Origin: Zizania palustris
Lineage: Eukaryota > Streptophyta > Magnoliopsida > Poales > Poaceae
Assembly: GCA_019279435.1 (NCBI GenBank)
Contig: JAAALK010000284.1
Span: 16,187,294 to 16,251,293 of the forward strand
Length of the DNA: 64,000 nucleotides
Reading direction: 5' to 3'
The position numbers and the translations under genes were made by a program. A model generated the notes under the pieces. It searched no databases, had not been told where the DNA came from, and worked only from the letters and a program-made list of their open reading frames with translations. Position 1 is the stretch's first letter. The number at the start of each line of letters is the position of its first letter. Below, in pieces: positions 11,761-22,691 of the stretch.

Positions 11761-12295
11761 AGTCTATCATGGTGGTAACCTATTCTTTGTGATCGGAGAT
11801 CCCGTGAATTAGAATGGTGAAACAAGCTAGTGGTAGACTGAGAGGAAAGACCCTTAACAAGGTCCATTTCAGATGTATTTCTTTCCTAGCTGTATGGCAG
11901 GTTGGTGTTTTCACCTTAATGTGTTCCAAGTGGCTTGTTGAAGCAAAGATGTTGTCCTACAGAACATTTTTTGAGGAACACACCTATATGAGTTCAACTG
12001 CTAGTCACAGTTTATGAGATTTGGGTAATCTCTAGATACTCATAAAAGGCCCTGGAGTGTGACTTATATGCTCCAATCAGAGGGGATGCGTTTGGCAACC
12101 TAGTATCAGTAAATGACTTGGATGAAACTTATTACACACAAAACTGTCAATTCAAGGCATAGTCCATTGTACAGTTGTGAATAAGTGTAGTCTTTGCTCT
12201 AGGTGGATGTTCAACTTAACAGTCTCCACCGAAACACTGGTATATTAAACGCTTGAAAGACGAGAGCATTTATGTGGCTTCGCATTGGTGGGGAT
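11761..12295 (+). other. copia-1 3' noncoding region and polypurine tract
   Basis: About 535 bp between the Pol stop and the 3' LTR with no convincing coding. It ends with the plus-strand primer tract GGTGGGGA (12287-12294) next to the LTR start. Confidence 0.8.
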
Positions 12296-13216
12296 TGTTG
12301 GATATACATGGGTTTGTCCCATTTTGATTTATTCAATAATACGTTAAATGCAAAGGCCCACAATAATGCTACGGTGCACTAAAACTTTTAGTCCCATATT
12401 GAATGTTTACATGTCTTTGCTCAACTTAAATAGATGGACTGATTGTGTGTCTATTGAGAAGTTGAGACAGGCTAAGGGCGTACGCGGCGACGGTAATGGA
12501 ACCGTGTTTTTCCACTGTGTCGCGCCACCCTAAAATACTGCGATGACTGTTGGCCTTTCGTCTCCCCATTCATGAGGTGACCGTTGGCCTTTCGTCTCCC
12601 CATTCATGAGGTGACCGTTGGCCTTTCGTCTCCCCATTCATGAGGTGACCGTTGGCCTTCCGTCTTCCTCTGTATGAGAGCTATATAAAGGGGGCAGTAG
12701 CTGGACAGAACATTTTATCCTTCCTTCTTCTTCCTTGCGTCGTTGCCTCAAACCAGCCCCGTCCCAACCTTTTGCGCGCACAGAGAGTTGGGAGAGCAGG
12801 CCTCCGAAGCCACGCCTGTGATCGAGACACCTGCCGGGTGTGCGGGCGATCAGGTTTTTGGGGAGCGTCTTCGCGACTGCTCGCTCCATCCTGGTGGTCG
12901 TGGTTGCTGCACACGCCATCGTCTTCCTCCCGGTGCCCGTTCGTGGGACTGCACTGCGAACAACGTCCTGCATCAAGCCCTGATCGACTACATCAAGCAA
13001 CACGTTATGACGACTAACGTGAATGGAGAAACCGGTGCTTTGAGCATGGGTCCCTCCGCTGGGTACATCCTAGCAACCTTTGTGTTCTATTTCTTTAACT
13101 ATATCATCTTGTGTTTGATGATAAATATGTTTCAAGCTACTGCTATTTATGTCGTCATAATAATCGCATGCTATTTATGGATTAAATTTAACATGAAGAT
13201 GCCTAAATTCCTAACA
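12296..13216 (+). repeat. 3' LTR of copia-1
   Basis: 921 bp, identical to the 5' LTR apart from two substitutions. Its promoter (TATATAA at 12682) points right, into the antisense strand of the carboxylesterase N-terminal part. Confidence 0.96.
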
Positions 13217-13552
13217 GGAGATACAGAAGCCGCCGCCGTGGAACTGCAGGATGACGGGGAGTCGCCCCGGCCCAACCACCTCGGGGAGGTACACCCGGAG
13301 GTTGGGCTCGCCAGGGAGGTCATGGAGTGTGTGCCCGTCGCGTGGCTCGGCGTAGGGCGGCACTGGCTGCATCAGCGGGAGCGCCTCCGGCGGGCCGGTC
13401 CACGTGCGGTCGACGGTGCCGTCGTCCAGCACCCGCAGCCAGCCGGACACCTCGTCCACCACCTTGCGCTCACTAGGTGCCACGGCGGCGACGTCGGTCG
13501 CTTGCACCTGCCGCGACTCGGTGGCGGTGATCATGTCGACCGCTGCTGCCAT
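13217..13552 (-). pseudogene. Carboxylesterase (CXE/GID1-like), N-terminal part, split by copia-1
   Basis: The first 112 codons of the same gene. The start is placed at the ATG at 13552-13550 (MAAAVDM); an alternative Met lies six codons on. The part ends in LQFHGGGFCIS, carrying the HGGGF oxyanion-hole motif (residues 105-109) of the alpha/beta hydrolase-3 family. The next codons are interrupted by the copia LTR end at 13216. Upstream sequence contains GTG and other codons open in the same frame (to 13579), but these are unlikely starts in a nuclear gene. A TATA box lies 74 bp upstream. The 3' LTR of the inserted element could fire antisense transcripts through this part. Confidence 0.9.
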
Positions 13553-13625
13553 TGTAGCTCGGGCAACTGGGCAAGTCACAAGTTTGCGTTGCAGATGTGA
13601 TGATTTGGTGGCCGTGTAGCGAGGG

Positions 13626-13632
13626 TTTTATA
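13626..13632 (-). promoter_or_regulatory. TATA box of the carboxylesterase gene
   Basis: TATAAAA on the minus strand, 74 bp upstream of the ATG at 13552, a normal plant distance for a short 5' UTR. It has survived the insertion, so a truncated transcript reading into the antisense copia element is possible. Confidence 0.6.
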
Positions 13633-13639
13633 GGCGATC

Positions 13640-14320
13640 AAATCAAAGGAGGAGGTTAGTGATCAAAGGAGGAGGGTATTAGTTGGAATGAAATTTCGCA
13701 GGCATGTCAGGGCGATTACGACTTACAAGCAGAGTTGCTCAGCAGAAAGCAGCTCAGGATCAAAATAAATAATCGTGGTCAATAGTGAACCAGTGAAAAT
13801 TAATTTCTAAATTTTGAACTAAATAGATAACCGTTTGGATTATAGCGGTTACCGAGTAGCATAGCCCGTTTGCATCGATAACCGATTATTTTTAAAAAAA
13901 ATCAGAAAACAGATAAAAATTCATAGGAAATATATAGAAATTTAGAAAAAATGTAAAATATGTGAAAATCTATAAAAACTGTAGGAATATAAAGAAAATT
14001 TATGATACAATGATAAAAATATTTAGTTAAATTTATTATTTTTTGGTTGAATTAAACGGTAAATCTTCAGAAATATAGCAGTACTATTTTTGGGAAAAAT
14101 AATAAAAAACAGAAAAATCTGTCACGGGGTTTTGGACTTTGGGATAGGACAAAAAAATCCAATTTTATTTTTACCAATCTTATTTTACTCATAAATTTGT
14201 AAAATTTTAATATTTTTGAAAATAAATTTCATTATAAATCACCTAGTATTTATAGAAATATCTTAAGATTTTTTTAAAATTTAAATTTTGAATTAAACTG
14301 GTCGGACTGTTTGTTGATTG
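13640..14320. other. AT-rich flank with a repeated-element feel, no gene
   Basis: Upstream flank of the carboxylesterase gene. From about 13800 it is very AT-rich, with motifs such as GATAACCG repeated near 13831 and 13877, suggesting an old transposable element. No terminal repeats or coding were found. Confidence 0.4.
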
Positions 14321-14321
14321 T

Positions 14322-14606
14322 ATTAGAGCATCTTCCAGAAGTTTTTAAATTTCTGTCTATAAATCATTAGATAGAAACATTCCTACAATTTTTCTTACTA
14401 CTCTCTCTCTCTCTGACTCATTCTCTATATCTCACCATTTATATTACACTAGCTCTAAAATTTTAGGATTTAAGGAGCTCTATAAATTTAGAAAAGACGA
14501 AGGAAATTTCTAGGAAGCTCCTAAAATATATAGTGAGATAGAGTCTCAAGCTTTATTTTATAAAAAAAGCTACTTGGGGTCTTTTAGAGATACTTTTAGT
14601 CAACGG
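14322..14606. mobile_element. Possible MITE with degenerate terminal inverted repeats
   Basis: The left end TTAGAGCATCTTCCAGAAG and the reverse complement of the right end (CTAAAAGTATCTCTAAAAG) are loosely alike, resembling the 'AGAGCATCTCCA' termini of common grass MITEs. A CT microsatellite (14401-14414) lies inside. Ends are approximate. Confidence 0.4.
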
Positions 14607-14963
14607 GTCAGTGGCAAGTCCTCTTGTTTTCATACATTCATGTGGTCATGCGATCATGTACTCATGTGGAGGCAGTAAGCATATATTATTTGTAGTCCAT
14701 ATGAAATGGGAAGAGGGTTCTTGACCATGGACTAAGACTATTTTGCAGGTCAAGCTAGTCGATCGGAGAATAAAGGATATGAACATAACTCCGCTGTTTG
14801 TTTGTAGTCGTATAACTTTGTTCAGTTTATGTGAAACTCTTACCAATAAATTTCAAACAACGGGGTGAAGCGTGATGTGATGGTGCACGCGTTTTAGTGG
14901 AGTCATAATAACAGCAGTGGGTAAAAGACATTTTCGGTAATTTTAGTCTTTGAGAATATAGAG

Positions 14964-15180
14964 TAATACCATCTCAGTTCATTTTTAAATAACATTGACT
15001 TTTATTTTAACATTTGACTATTTGTCTTAATTTTTTTTTTGAAATATCATTTATTTTGTATTGAGGGTGCTATAAGCATAACTTATATTTTTGTATATCT
15101 GCCTAAAATTTTTGAATAAGACGAACGGTCAAATGATATGTTAAAAATCAATAGCATCATTTAGAAATGAATAGAGGTAC
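14964..15180. mobile_element. Stowaway-like MITE, about 215 bp
   Basis: The left end (TAATACCATCTCAGTTCATT) and right end (GAAATGAATAGAGGTAC) are decayed versions of Stowaway ends ('CTCCCTCCGTTTC...'), bordered by TA. The internal motif AATAAGACGAACGGTCAAAT is typical of rice Stowaways. Such elements are moved by Tc1/mariner transposases. Confidence 0.6.
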
Positions 15181-15605
15181 CTACACTAATTTTAGTAGGT
15201 ATTTATCAAAATTAATATTAAAAATAGTGGTAATATTCTTCAAAGACCGTAAAACCACTTTTTCATAAGCACAGAGTCTTTCTTTTTCCATGTAAATCCA
15301 ATAAAAATTTAGAGAAACAACCGTGCTGAATAATGAAGCAATGGTGAGCGATCTCACAAGTTTGTTAGCACGGTGGGTCAATGTGGCCACTAATTCTTGA
15401 GTTGTTCATTTATTATAATAAAGTAATAATCGAGGTTGTATTTAAAAAATACGCCAATGTCTAGACTACAGGTCGATCTCGCATGACAACGGGGAATATA
15501 TTCTAATACAAAACACAAACTTCGGGTCGCCATCTAACGCATATCTACATCTCTACTCGTGTTATATGTCATAACATTTTAATCAAATCAATTGCAGCTA
15601 ATAAA

Positions 15606-15700
15606 GGCTCCTTTGGAACATAGTTTTTTTAAAGAAATTTTGAAGGATTTAATGTAATTTTTGTAAAAATCCTGTAAAATTTCCAAATTCCAAAGGAGCA
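15606..15700. mobile_element. Short MITE-like inverted-repeat element, about 95 bp
   Basis: GGCTCCTTTGGAA at the left and TTCCAAAGGAGC at the right form a clear terminal inverted repeat, with AAATTTTGAAGGATTT-type filler inside. This matches a well-known class of small grass elements. The target duplication is not clear. Confidence 0.6.
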
Positions 15701-15720
15701 TAAGGTGTGAAAATCGCTGA

Positions 15721-15737
15721 GGCAGGCAGGCAGGCAG
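15721..15737. repeat. (GGCA)4 microsatellite
   Basis: Four perfect GGCA units. Confidence 0.9.
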
Positions 15738-16408
15738 CGCAGTCAGCAGCATGGAATTTTTCTGAAGCATCCTACGTTTCAAAAATTGGAACTTACGAAG
15801 ACGTATAAACACAAACGCGGGATACTTGCACCGTCTTTTCTTAAGAAAAGGAAAACAAGAATGAACAAAGAGCAAAATACTTGGCACACCCAATCGCTGC
15901 ACACAAGATTTGGTGACACCACCGGAAAAAGTGTGACACTGTTTTGTGTGGTAAAAAAAACATAACTTGCGATTTTCAATAAAAATAAGAGAAAAAAAGC
16001 TGCATATGATTTTCAATAAAAATGGAAAAAAGATCTCTCGAGGAAGCTAAAATTCTTAATTTGTAATTTTAATTTTGTCATGGACTACACTACAGTAAGA
16101 GCCTGTTACGACTACTCTACTCCTTTAAATTTGCTCCACACCACGAAATTCACTTAGAATAATATCTAGAGTGGAGTTATTGCTTCACTGTAGAGTATCT
16201 ATATCTATTTGGCTTATAGAGTGGTTCCAGACTCAGGAATGATGAAATTTGATATGAATGTACTATTTTAGTCCCTGAGTTATATTATACTTTATTTATT
16301 GATATACCTTAATGTAATTATATTACAATAATAATGTTTTATATTTTAATCATAAATAATTCATAATACTCAAGGAGTTCACAAATATTTGTATAGTAAC
16401 ACTATATA

Positions 16409-16760
16409 CTAATTCCAATGAAGAGAAAGTGTTGTCAATAACTCATCATGAAATACATCCATTACTGGAGTATTTGCCACTGAAGTTGACCCATTGGACG
16501 GAACTAAATATCTAGAATATCTTTCTAGTATCGTAGGAACATAATTAGAATTACAATCAACCCGAGGAAAATCCAAATCCTTCACGAGTGTGTTCATGAA
16601 TAAAATTATGAAGGGCTATACATGCAACAACAATCATTTTCTACTTATGCATCGGGTACATTGGCATCTTGAAAGAATTTGCCACTTCATTTTTAGCACT
16701 GCAAAGGACTGCTCAATGACATTAGGGATAGATGAGTGAACACGATTGAATCTTTCCCCA
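16409..16760 (-). pseudogene. Remnant of a PIF/Harbinger-type transposase (HARBI1-like nuclease)
   Basis: Read on the minus strand, the sequence gives NRVHSSIPNVIEQSFAVLKM followed by KWQILSRC, matching the conserved C-terminal 'H(S)xxRxVIERxFGxLKxRWxIL' block of Harbinger transposases. In a shifted frame this is followed by a VVACIALHNFIHE-like piece, the usual next block ('ACxxLHNF'). A 62-codon piece (16597-16409, MNTLVKDLDFPRVD) then covers the tail. Stops and at least one frameshift break it. No N-terminal DDE residues or terminal repeats were found nearby. It could derive from a domesticated HARBI1-like gene, but the decay argues for a dead transposon. Confidence 0.62.
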
Positions 16761-18578
16761 TATATATATACCTATATATACACAAATTTTTGCAAAAAAA
16801 ATTTGGGGTACAAGTGTCCCCCATGCTCCATGCTGGGTCCACTCCTATTAGTCTACGTACCTCTATGCCACTCTAGAATATGATATCTCTCACCTTTGTA
16901 AAAGGCTAGATATCCCAGTAAAAAAAACATGTTCGTTAAGCCGAGCTACCACTAGGGAGTAATATAGAACCCATATATATACCTAATTTTACCCATGCCT
17001 ATTTAAAAATTTGATTACCCATGCCTATTTAAAATTAGATTAGATTAAGGGGTTTTAAGAAATAAAACTTCTTTATTTATGAATGAGATTAGGTAAGGAG
17101 ACAAAGTCTTTTTTGATAGTTGAATGACTAGAAATAAAGATTTTTTAGACTAACACATAATCCGCCTGATTATCAAGGCACATTCCAACCACAGATATGA
17201 ATAGACTTGAAAGGGATGTCTCAGCCATGTTTTTTTTTCCTTTCCTCTTTGAAGAATGGGACAATTCATCTCATTCCATTACAATTTTAAGCTTTTGAAA
17301 AATATCACTACCAGTGATTGGGGTGGCTCCTACCTATCACCAACACACAAATATCATATTTTAAACCATGAAAATTATAATAACAATTTCCAACTACCCC
17401 TAAGAATTGCATCGAAACACACTTCCTAGTTGGGAAAGAGATTTCGCCGAATAGATGGAGAAATTGCAGGAGACCATGGACCATGCCACCATGGTACGCT
17501 GAGTCAGTCTTAGTCAATAATGCTAGGTAGTAGGTACATAATATTAGAAAAGCAAGATGAAACTTGTCTGAAGGAAGATAACGCTGACACTGAGATTAGT
17601 CTGGTCAATCCTGTGATCGGTTTGTTCCGACGTTCTGGTTTCTAAGAAAAGTTGCTCAATAAAATCAAATGGATGACATACCAGTACTGTAATCAACACA
17701 TATAGCACGAAGTCCTACAAGAAACCATTTCTACAAACGTAGGTGATGAAAAAAATCAAATGACTTGATTTATGTTGATGCATAGAGAATTGGCATGTAA
17801 AAATGAATGAAAAGATATTAAGTCAAGTTGAATTGCTTACCTCTTGTAGGTCATGCTTCAGCAGTTCATGTAGAGATCTGACCGTCATATGGAGGGTAGA
17901 ACCATTCGTAATGACAAGTACTCTTTAGTCTTCACAGTGCAAGGTTGTACTTAAGAGATTCTTTTAACAGAAGCAGAATTTACCCTTGCACAATCTGCGT
18001 AACCTACAAGGCGACAACATCCAAAATTAATGTAATCAACAGAACCCACTGAACACTAATATTTCCCTTCTGCTCTCCTCCATAAGACCACCTTGGAGGC
18101 TTGGACAGAAAATTGAACCAAGTGATAATTATTGAGGGTCACTACCTTTGATGAGTGCATGAACGCACTTAATTAAAATTGGTGATCATCTCTTCTGTCA
18201 GTTTTGTAAGCTATTTTCACCCTCACTGGCAACATAAGTACATAACAAACAAGAGCCACATATAGTGGACTGTTTCTTTCCCAAGTGATATGAGAAAAGC
18301 ATGTTTCTAATATGTGATCAACCATTTTTTTTCATCGACCTCTTGTCTTTATCAAATTGAGAAGTGGCTTCTCCACATTTCATGGCAGCTTTCACACAGT
18401 ACATTAGCTCAAATGTATGCCAGGTAGTGAACTCAAAAGATTGTCATTTTGAGCTGCCAACGTGTCCAATTTGCTCTACCTTTCACTAAGCACTTGTACT
18501 ATCTTCAAAGCATATACTGCATTGAGTGTATGTCACCATTCAAAATCTGTTGCCATTATATGAAACTGATCATCCAGA
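16761..18578. other. Intergenic DNA 3' of the PPR gene
   Basis: No gene supported. An AT-rich stretch with TATATA runs (16750-16790) and a segment resembling repeated rice DNA (16780-16990) is followed by unremarkable sequence that should include the 3' UTR of the minus-strand PPR gene. The ORF at 17517-17308 has no recognisable motif. Confidence 0.5.
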
Positions 18579-19776
18579 TTATGATTCAGAGACAGAAACA
18601 TCAAGTTCAACTGAACTATATCCAGGCAGCTTGTCAACTTTTATTTCCTTCATGGAGCCTCTTATTCTCTCTGCATCACTATACCTCCCAGCATCTGAAT
18701 ATATGTTTGCCAAACTCATGAAATAGCCGCTCTTTGCAGGAGACATGCCCATCAATTTCTTCGAAATCAATTCAGCAGCTTCCATTTCCCCATGCACTCG
18801 GCAAGCTGCCAATACACCTCCAAGCATGGCCTTGTCAGGACTGGAAAGGCATTTCCTCTATAAGCTTCACTGCAGCAACAACACGGCCATCTCTACCTAG
18901 TGCATCAGCCATGCAAGAGTAATGCTTTAGCTCAGGCACCACGCCATGCCATTTCATCCCCTCGAAGATTGCATACGCTCTGTCAACCATGCCAGAATGC
19001 GCACAAGCTGACAGTGCCCCAAGAAAGGTGACTGAGTTCGGTTTCACTCCCTCAGCCACCATTTCATCAAAAAGCCTCAACGCAGCATCAGAACGCCCAT
19101 TCAGACCATGGCCAAGAATCAGTGCGCTCCAGGAGATGACATCCCGCCTGGCCATCCCAGTGAACACCCTCTCGGCGAATGCAAAGTCGCCGCACTTTAC
19201 GTACATGTCCACGAGCGCGTTCCCAAGCGACAGAGGCATCCCCAGGAACCTCCGGATGCAGCACGCGTGCACGCTCCTCCCGTGGCGACGCCACCCAATC
19301 TGCCCGCACGCGAGAAGAAGGCTGACCATGACTACCGCGTCCAGCTGCACCCTGGCCAATACCATCCCCTGGAAGAACTGTAGAGACGCCTCCGGGTGCC
19401 CTCCTTGCGCGTACGCGGACAGCATGGAGGTCCACAGGACGGAGTCCCTCTCGCGCATTCCTTCGAACAGCCTCCGCGCGTCGAGGAGGTTAGACAGGCC
19501 AGCGTAGCAGAGCACCAGCGCCGAACCTACGAAGAGGCTTCCGTGGGCACCAATCTTCACAGAAATCCCGTGCGCGGAGGCGGCGAGGGCCGAAGAGCCT
19601 ATGAGCGCGCAGGAGCGGAGCACGGGCGGCAGGGTGAAGTGATCGGGCGGGATCCCCCGTGCCAACATGTCGCGGAAGGCGCGCAGCGCGTCTGCCGGGC
19701 GACCGGAGCGCGCGAGCGAGGCGACGAGCGCATTGAAGGAGGCGACCGTAGAGGGGGCCGGCGGCATGCGGAGCAT
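18579..19776 (-). pseudogene. Pentatricopeptide-repeat (PPR, PLS/E-type) protein gene with a frameshift
   Basis: Plant PPR proteins of this class bind organellar RNA and act in editing or processing in mitochondria or plastids. I choose the ATG at 19776 (MLRMPPAPSTVASFNALVAS); an upstream ATG at 20037 adds a low-complexity leader from a CCCACAG repeat and is less likely. The frame runs through about seven PPR-type repeats, with hallmarks such as SFNALVASLARSGRPADAL, SLGNALVDMYVKCGD and DVISWSALILGHGLNG, then KHYSCMADALGRDGRV. It stops at 18835 (PFQS then TGA). One frame over it continues at once as DKAMLGGVLAACRVHGEMEA...GYFMSLANIYSDAGRY and PGYSSVEL, which is the E-motif domain, ending at 18579. 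An apparent extra T near 18841 explains the break. Whether this is a real mutation or an assembly error cannot be told from sequence alone. Confidence 0.87.
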
Positions 19777-19894
19777 AGCGGTTAGTCGACGCCGGCCACC
19801 GTCTCCACCGTATCGCGGGATTTCGCCGGCCGAACGTGTCGTAGACGACGAAGCCTGGAAAAAAAAAGCATGCGATACGCAGCCCAACGAGACG

Positions 19895-19950
19895 ATAACC
19901 CAGCCCACAGCCCATAGCCCGCAGCCCACAGCCCACAGCCCAGTAGAGCG
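19895..19950 (+). repeat. CCCACAG-type short tandem repeat 5' of the PPR gene
   Basis: Imperfect copies of 'GCCCACA' (CAGCCCACAGCCCATAGCCC). It lies in the presumed 5' UTR or promoter of the PPR gene and creates a spurious Trp/Gly-rich reading frame. Confidence 0.75.
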
Positions 19951-20051
19951 CCTAACGTCCGGCCCATAATATATGGGCCTCAACCGTACGGTGGCTGACG
20001 TGCGGGCCCTAGTAATGGACTGGGCTGGATGTTCCATCTAACAAGAACTCA

Positions 20052-20412
20052 GGGTTTATTTGGATTGATGCCCCAACAAACCTTGCCAAAATTTTGGTAA
20101 TGGCAATATATATTGGTTATGATTTGGATTGTTGCAAAAAAATTGGAGTGCCAATTCATGCCAATGTCAAAAAACTGGTAATTTACAAAGGTTGGTATTT
20201 AGTTGGTCTTAAACCAAACAACCACCAACCAAAGCAACTCTAACAAAAATTTGGCATTAAACCAAACATTTCAACTTTGCCAAAAATTTCGCAATGCCCG
20301 TATTTTGGCTTACCCAATATTTAGTAAGGTTTGTATTGGTTATAAACAAAACCAACCCTCAGATCCAAGTGGCAATTTTGATACATTGGGTTGTTTGGCT
20401 CTCAAAAATAAA
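20052..20412. mobile_element. Probable Tourist-like MITE
   Basis: The segment is bounded by GGGTTTATTTGGATTGATGC and, at the other end, CATTGGGTTGTTTGGCTC. It is filled with GCCAAAATTTTGG/TTGCCAAAA motifs in both orientations, typical of a common grass MITE group. The ends are approximate and the arms diverged. Confidence 0.45.
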
Positions 20413-22031
20413 GGTAAAATCCCATGAACTCAAAGTGAAAATAGTAAGAAAAGAATGCCGTTTGGGGATTCTCATTTAGTACGTATAAACAACTCGGTTG
20501 GGAAGATTTAGGGTCATTTAGGACTCCAATGCCCTCCGAGCAAGTATAATAATAAGACGTAAGCAGCTAAGCAAGTTGAATATTGAGGTGGAGGAGAGAA
20601 AAAAACGGTTGTAATTTTGTAGCCAACTTAGACATAAGAATTGAGAAATTCTGCGAAAGAAACAAATTAGCCATGTATTAATATTAAAAAGCTAACTACT
20701 ATAGGGACGACCGAATATATTATTAGCCTTCCTCTCGTGCGCGTGCATGCAATGTTTTTGACAAATAATCCTATGCTACAGCTTTTATTAACAGGGGGCA
20801 AATAGAGGTAGTATTGTGAGAAGAACCACTAACTAATTAGTCCTTGGTAGCCATAAACAAGTCTCAAACGTGGTTCTTTCGTTCGCTGATACAATTTGGC
20901 CTACTCATTCGCTGAATTTGGACTGCATACAAAGAGGCCAGGACTTAAATTGTATTTCCACGAATTAGCCGTCTGAAATGCATTCATCTACGGAAAAAGC
21001 TTTGTCAGATTACAGAGTAAAGACGACAAAGTTAACCCTAAACCATCACCAGCACCAACGCCCTTGTCCTCCTCTCCATCGATCTCTTCTCTCCTTTGCA
21101 CGGCGCGGCGTCTAGCTAGCTACGTTCATCGTCCACCTGACCAGCTGCAGCGATCGGCCGAGCTCGCTGACGGAGACCGGCAACAGCGGGCAGTGCGCGC
21201 GCTGATCCGCACTCCTGCTCGATCGACCGTCCAACGACGCCGCGCGCGCAGCCGCGCACCGGAGCTAAGCTAGTGGTGGTCTCCATCTGTTTTTCATTCT
21301 CACCTTTGCGGAAAGCGTCCTGATGGCGCGAGATGAGTTTAGAAACAGTTTAGAACAAGACAACAAGTTCCTCAAAGATTTTTTTTAGACAACAACTTAT
21401 TTAACCTATTAAGTTTAAGTTAGTTTATAAATAAACCAGTGATTTCAAGCTTCATCACTGCTTACGCTTTACACACTTGCGAAACACAACAGCTAGCCGA
21501 CTACACTTTGTCTCGGACCATTGATTGAACTTTTCTGAGACAATGAAATAAAGAAACGACTAGTTATTTTATTTTTAACACAAACGGTATCAGAGAAGCC
21601 AATGAGCCCTTCTTTTGTGCCTGACGGGCACAGCTCCCTTTGCTTTGCTAGGCTTGTCGCTTCGGCCTACCTATGTAATGTTGGACCGGCAGCTGTAGAT
21701 AATTGGACCACGATATTGGTGATGAGGTAATCTCCACTGAAAACAAAGCCATTTCTCTTTACAAAAAATGTTCTTGTAGCCAATGTAGGTTATCTCATAG
21801 CCTGCTGCATTAGAAAGCCTGTCCCTTAAACAAGAAGAGATGTGCGTCAAGTGCTAGTAGAGAACTAGAGATAGCAAGCAGGATAGTACTGCAGGTTCAG
21901 AACGCAGAGCAGCCAATGGAGGCCAGCTGCACATGCAGAATGCAGAGTTTTCTTTCTGTTAAGCAGCCAATAGAGGCCAGCTCTTTCTGTTCATCTCTCT
22001 GTTGATGCCTTGATGGAGTATGACTATGTGT
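20413..22031. other. Intergenic DNA up to the assembly gap
   Basis: No supported gene. A GC-rich, pyrimidine-leading block at about 21040-21290 (TCCTCCTCTCCATCGATCTC) looks like a promoter or 5' UTR of a grass gene, but no coding with known motifs follows. A primer-site-like GGTATCAGAG at about 21588 stands alone without an LTR. Confidence 0.4.
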
Positions 22032-22131
22032 NNNNNNNNNNNNNNNNNNNNNNNNNNNNNNNNNNNNNNNNNNNNNNNNNNNNNNNNNNNNNNNNNNNNN
22101 NNNNNNNNNNNNNNNNNNNNNNNNNNNNNNN
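22032..22131. other. Assembly gap (100 N)
   Basis: Exactly 100 N, the conventional placeholder for a gap of unknown size. The left end of the gypsy element to the right is lost in it. Confidence 1.
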
Positions 22132-22139
22132 CTAAGCCT

Positions 22140-22576
22140 AGATAAAAACGGAGACCCCTCCGACCTCCAGAGCTACTCCTAAGACCACTTCGGCATTCGG
22201 AGCTCGAAACCTTCTGGACTGTCTTCTTAGTCTGAGTGCTTCTCTTCTTCAAAGCTCGTAGTTTTTTCTGCTCCTCTTGAAGTTCAGCCCAAGTCAGAAG
22301 CCTTTCAGAGCTAGCCTCTGTAGGATCCTCGGCCTGGTACTCCGAGTCAGACCAGTCTACGTACTCAGAGGATGAAGATGCTTCTTCCTTTTCCTCTTCT
22401 TTGATATAAGCTAAGACTTCACGGTGGACTTTGGGTGCTATCTCCCCTTGATCTCCGTGAGGAACAGAGAAGCACGAGCGTCGATAAGGCCTTAAGCCTT
22501 CAAGGACAGACCACTGCCGATGGAGCCCTTCGTTAAGTTCCAGTACTTCGAAGTCAAGCTCCGAAGTGCATGGCAA
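22140..22576 (-). pseudogene. Acidic hypothetical ORF in the gypsy antisense region
   Basis: From MPCTSELDFEVLELNEGLHR (22576) the frame runs into the assembly gap. It is acidic (EEEKEEASSSSEYVDWSDSE) and then basic (KKLRALKKRSTQTKK). It lies just downstream of, and codirectional with, the larger antisense gene. I do not recognise a domain; it may be a last exon or second ORF of that gene. The end is lost in the N run. Confidence 0.4.
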
Positions 22577-22691
22577 AACCTAAAAGAATAAACATCTAGA
22601 CAATGTTCTTCGTTTTAAAACTTTTCATTCATTAATATAAGGGGCTTTACAAGATTTCTTGTACATGCTTAAGTGCCCTATAAGACTAGAC

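Larger units (their letters stand above)
6877..13216 (+). mobile_element. Complete young Ty1-copia retrotransposon (copia-1) inside the carboxylesterase gene
   Basis: The 6340-bp element has two 921-bp LTRs (TGTTGGATAT...CCTAACA) and perfect 5-bp duplications GGAGA at 6872-6876 and 13217-13221. The LTRs differ at two positions only (A at 7057 versus G at 12476; G at 7217 versus A at 12636). The internal region encodes Gag, protease, integrase, reverse transcriptase and RNase H in copia order and in one frame, with a single internal stop. A polypurine tract GGTGGGGA (12287-12294) precedes the 3' LTR. It lies in the opposite orientation to the host gene. The initiator-Met primer site seen in the other copias of this window is missing after the 5' LTR. 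Confidence 0.97.

Noticed and set aside
6116..13552. Calling the hydrolase a gibberellin receptor (GID1)
   Set aside because: The catalytic His is present (GMSHSF), while true GID1 receptors have lost it; carboxylesterase is the safer call.
12743..13600. 285-codon ORF fusing LTR and antisense carboxylesterase DNA
   Set aside because: A chance open frame in GC-rich antisense sequence; its start is a TTG, not usual for nuclear genes.
19108..19785. Plus-strand ORFs opposite the PPR gene
   Set aside because: They are antisense shadows of the GC-rich PPR coding sequence.
21064..21273. Possible small gene in the GC-rich block
   Set aside because: No ATG start, no motif, and the open frame is short; noted only as a promoter or 5' UTR-like stretch.
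21586..21600. Primer-site-like GGTATCAGAG
   Set aside because: No LTR end or retrotransposon coding lies beside it.
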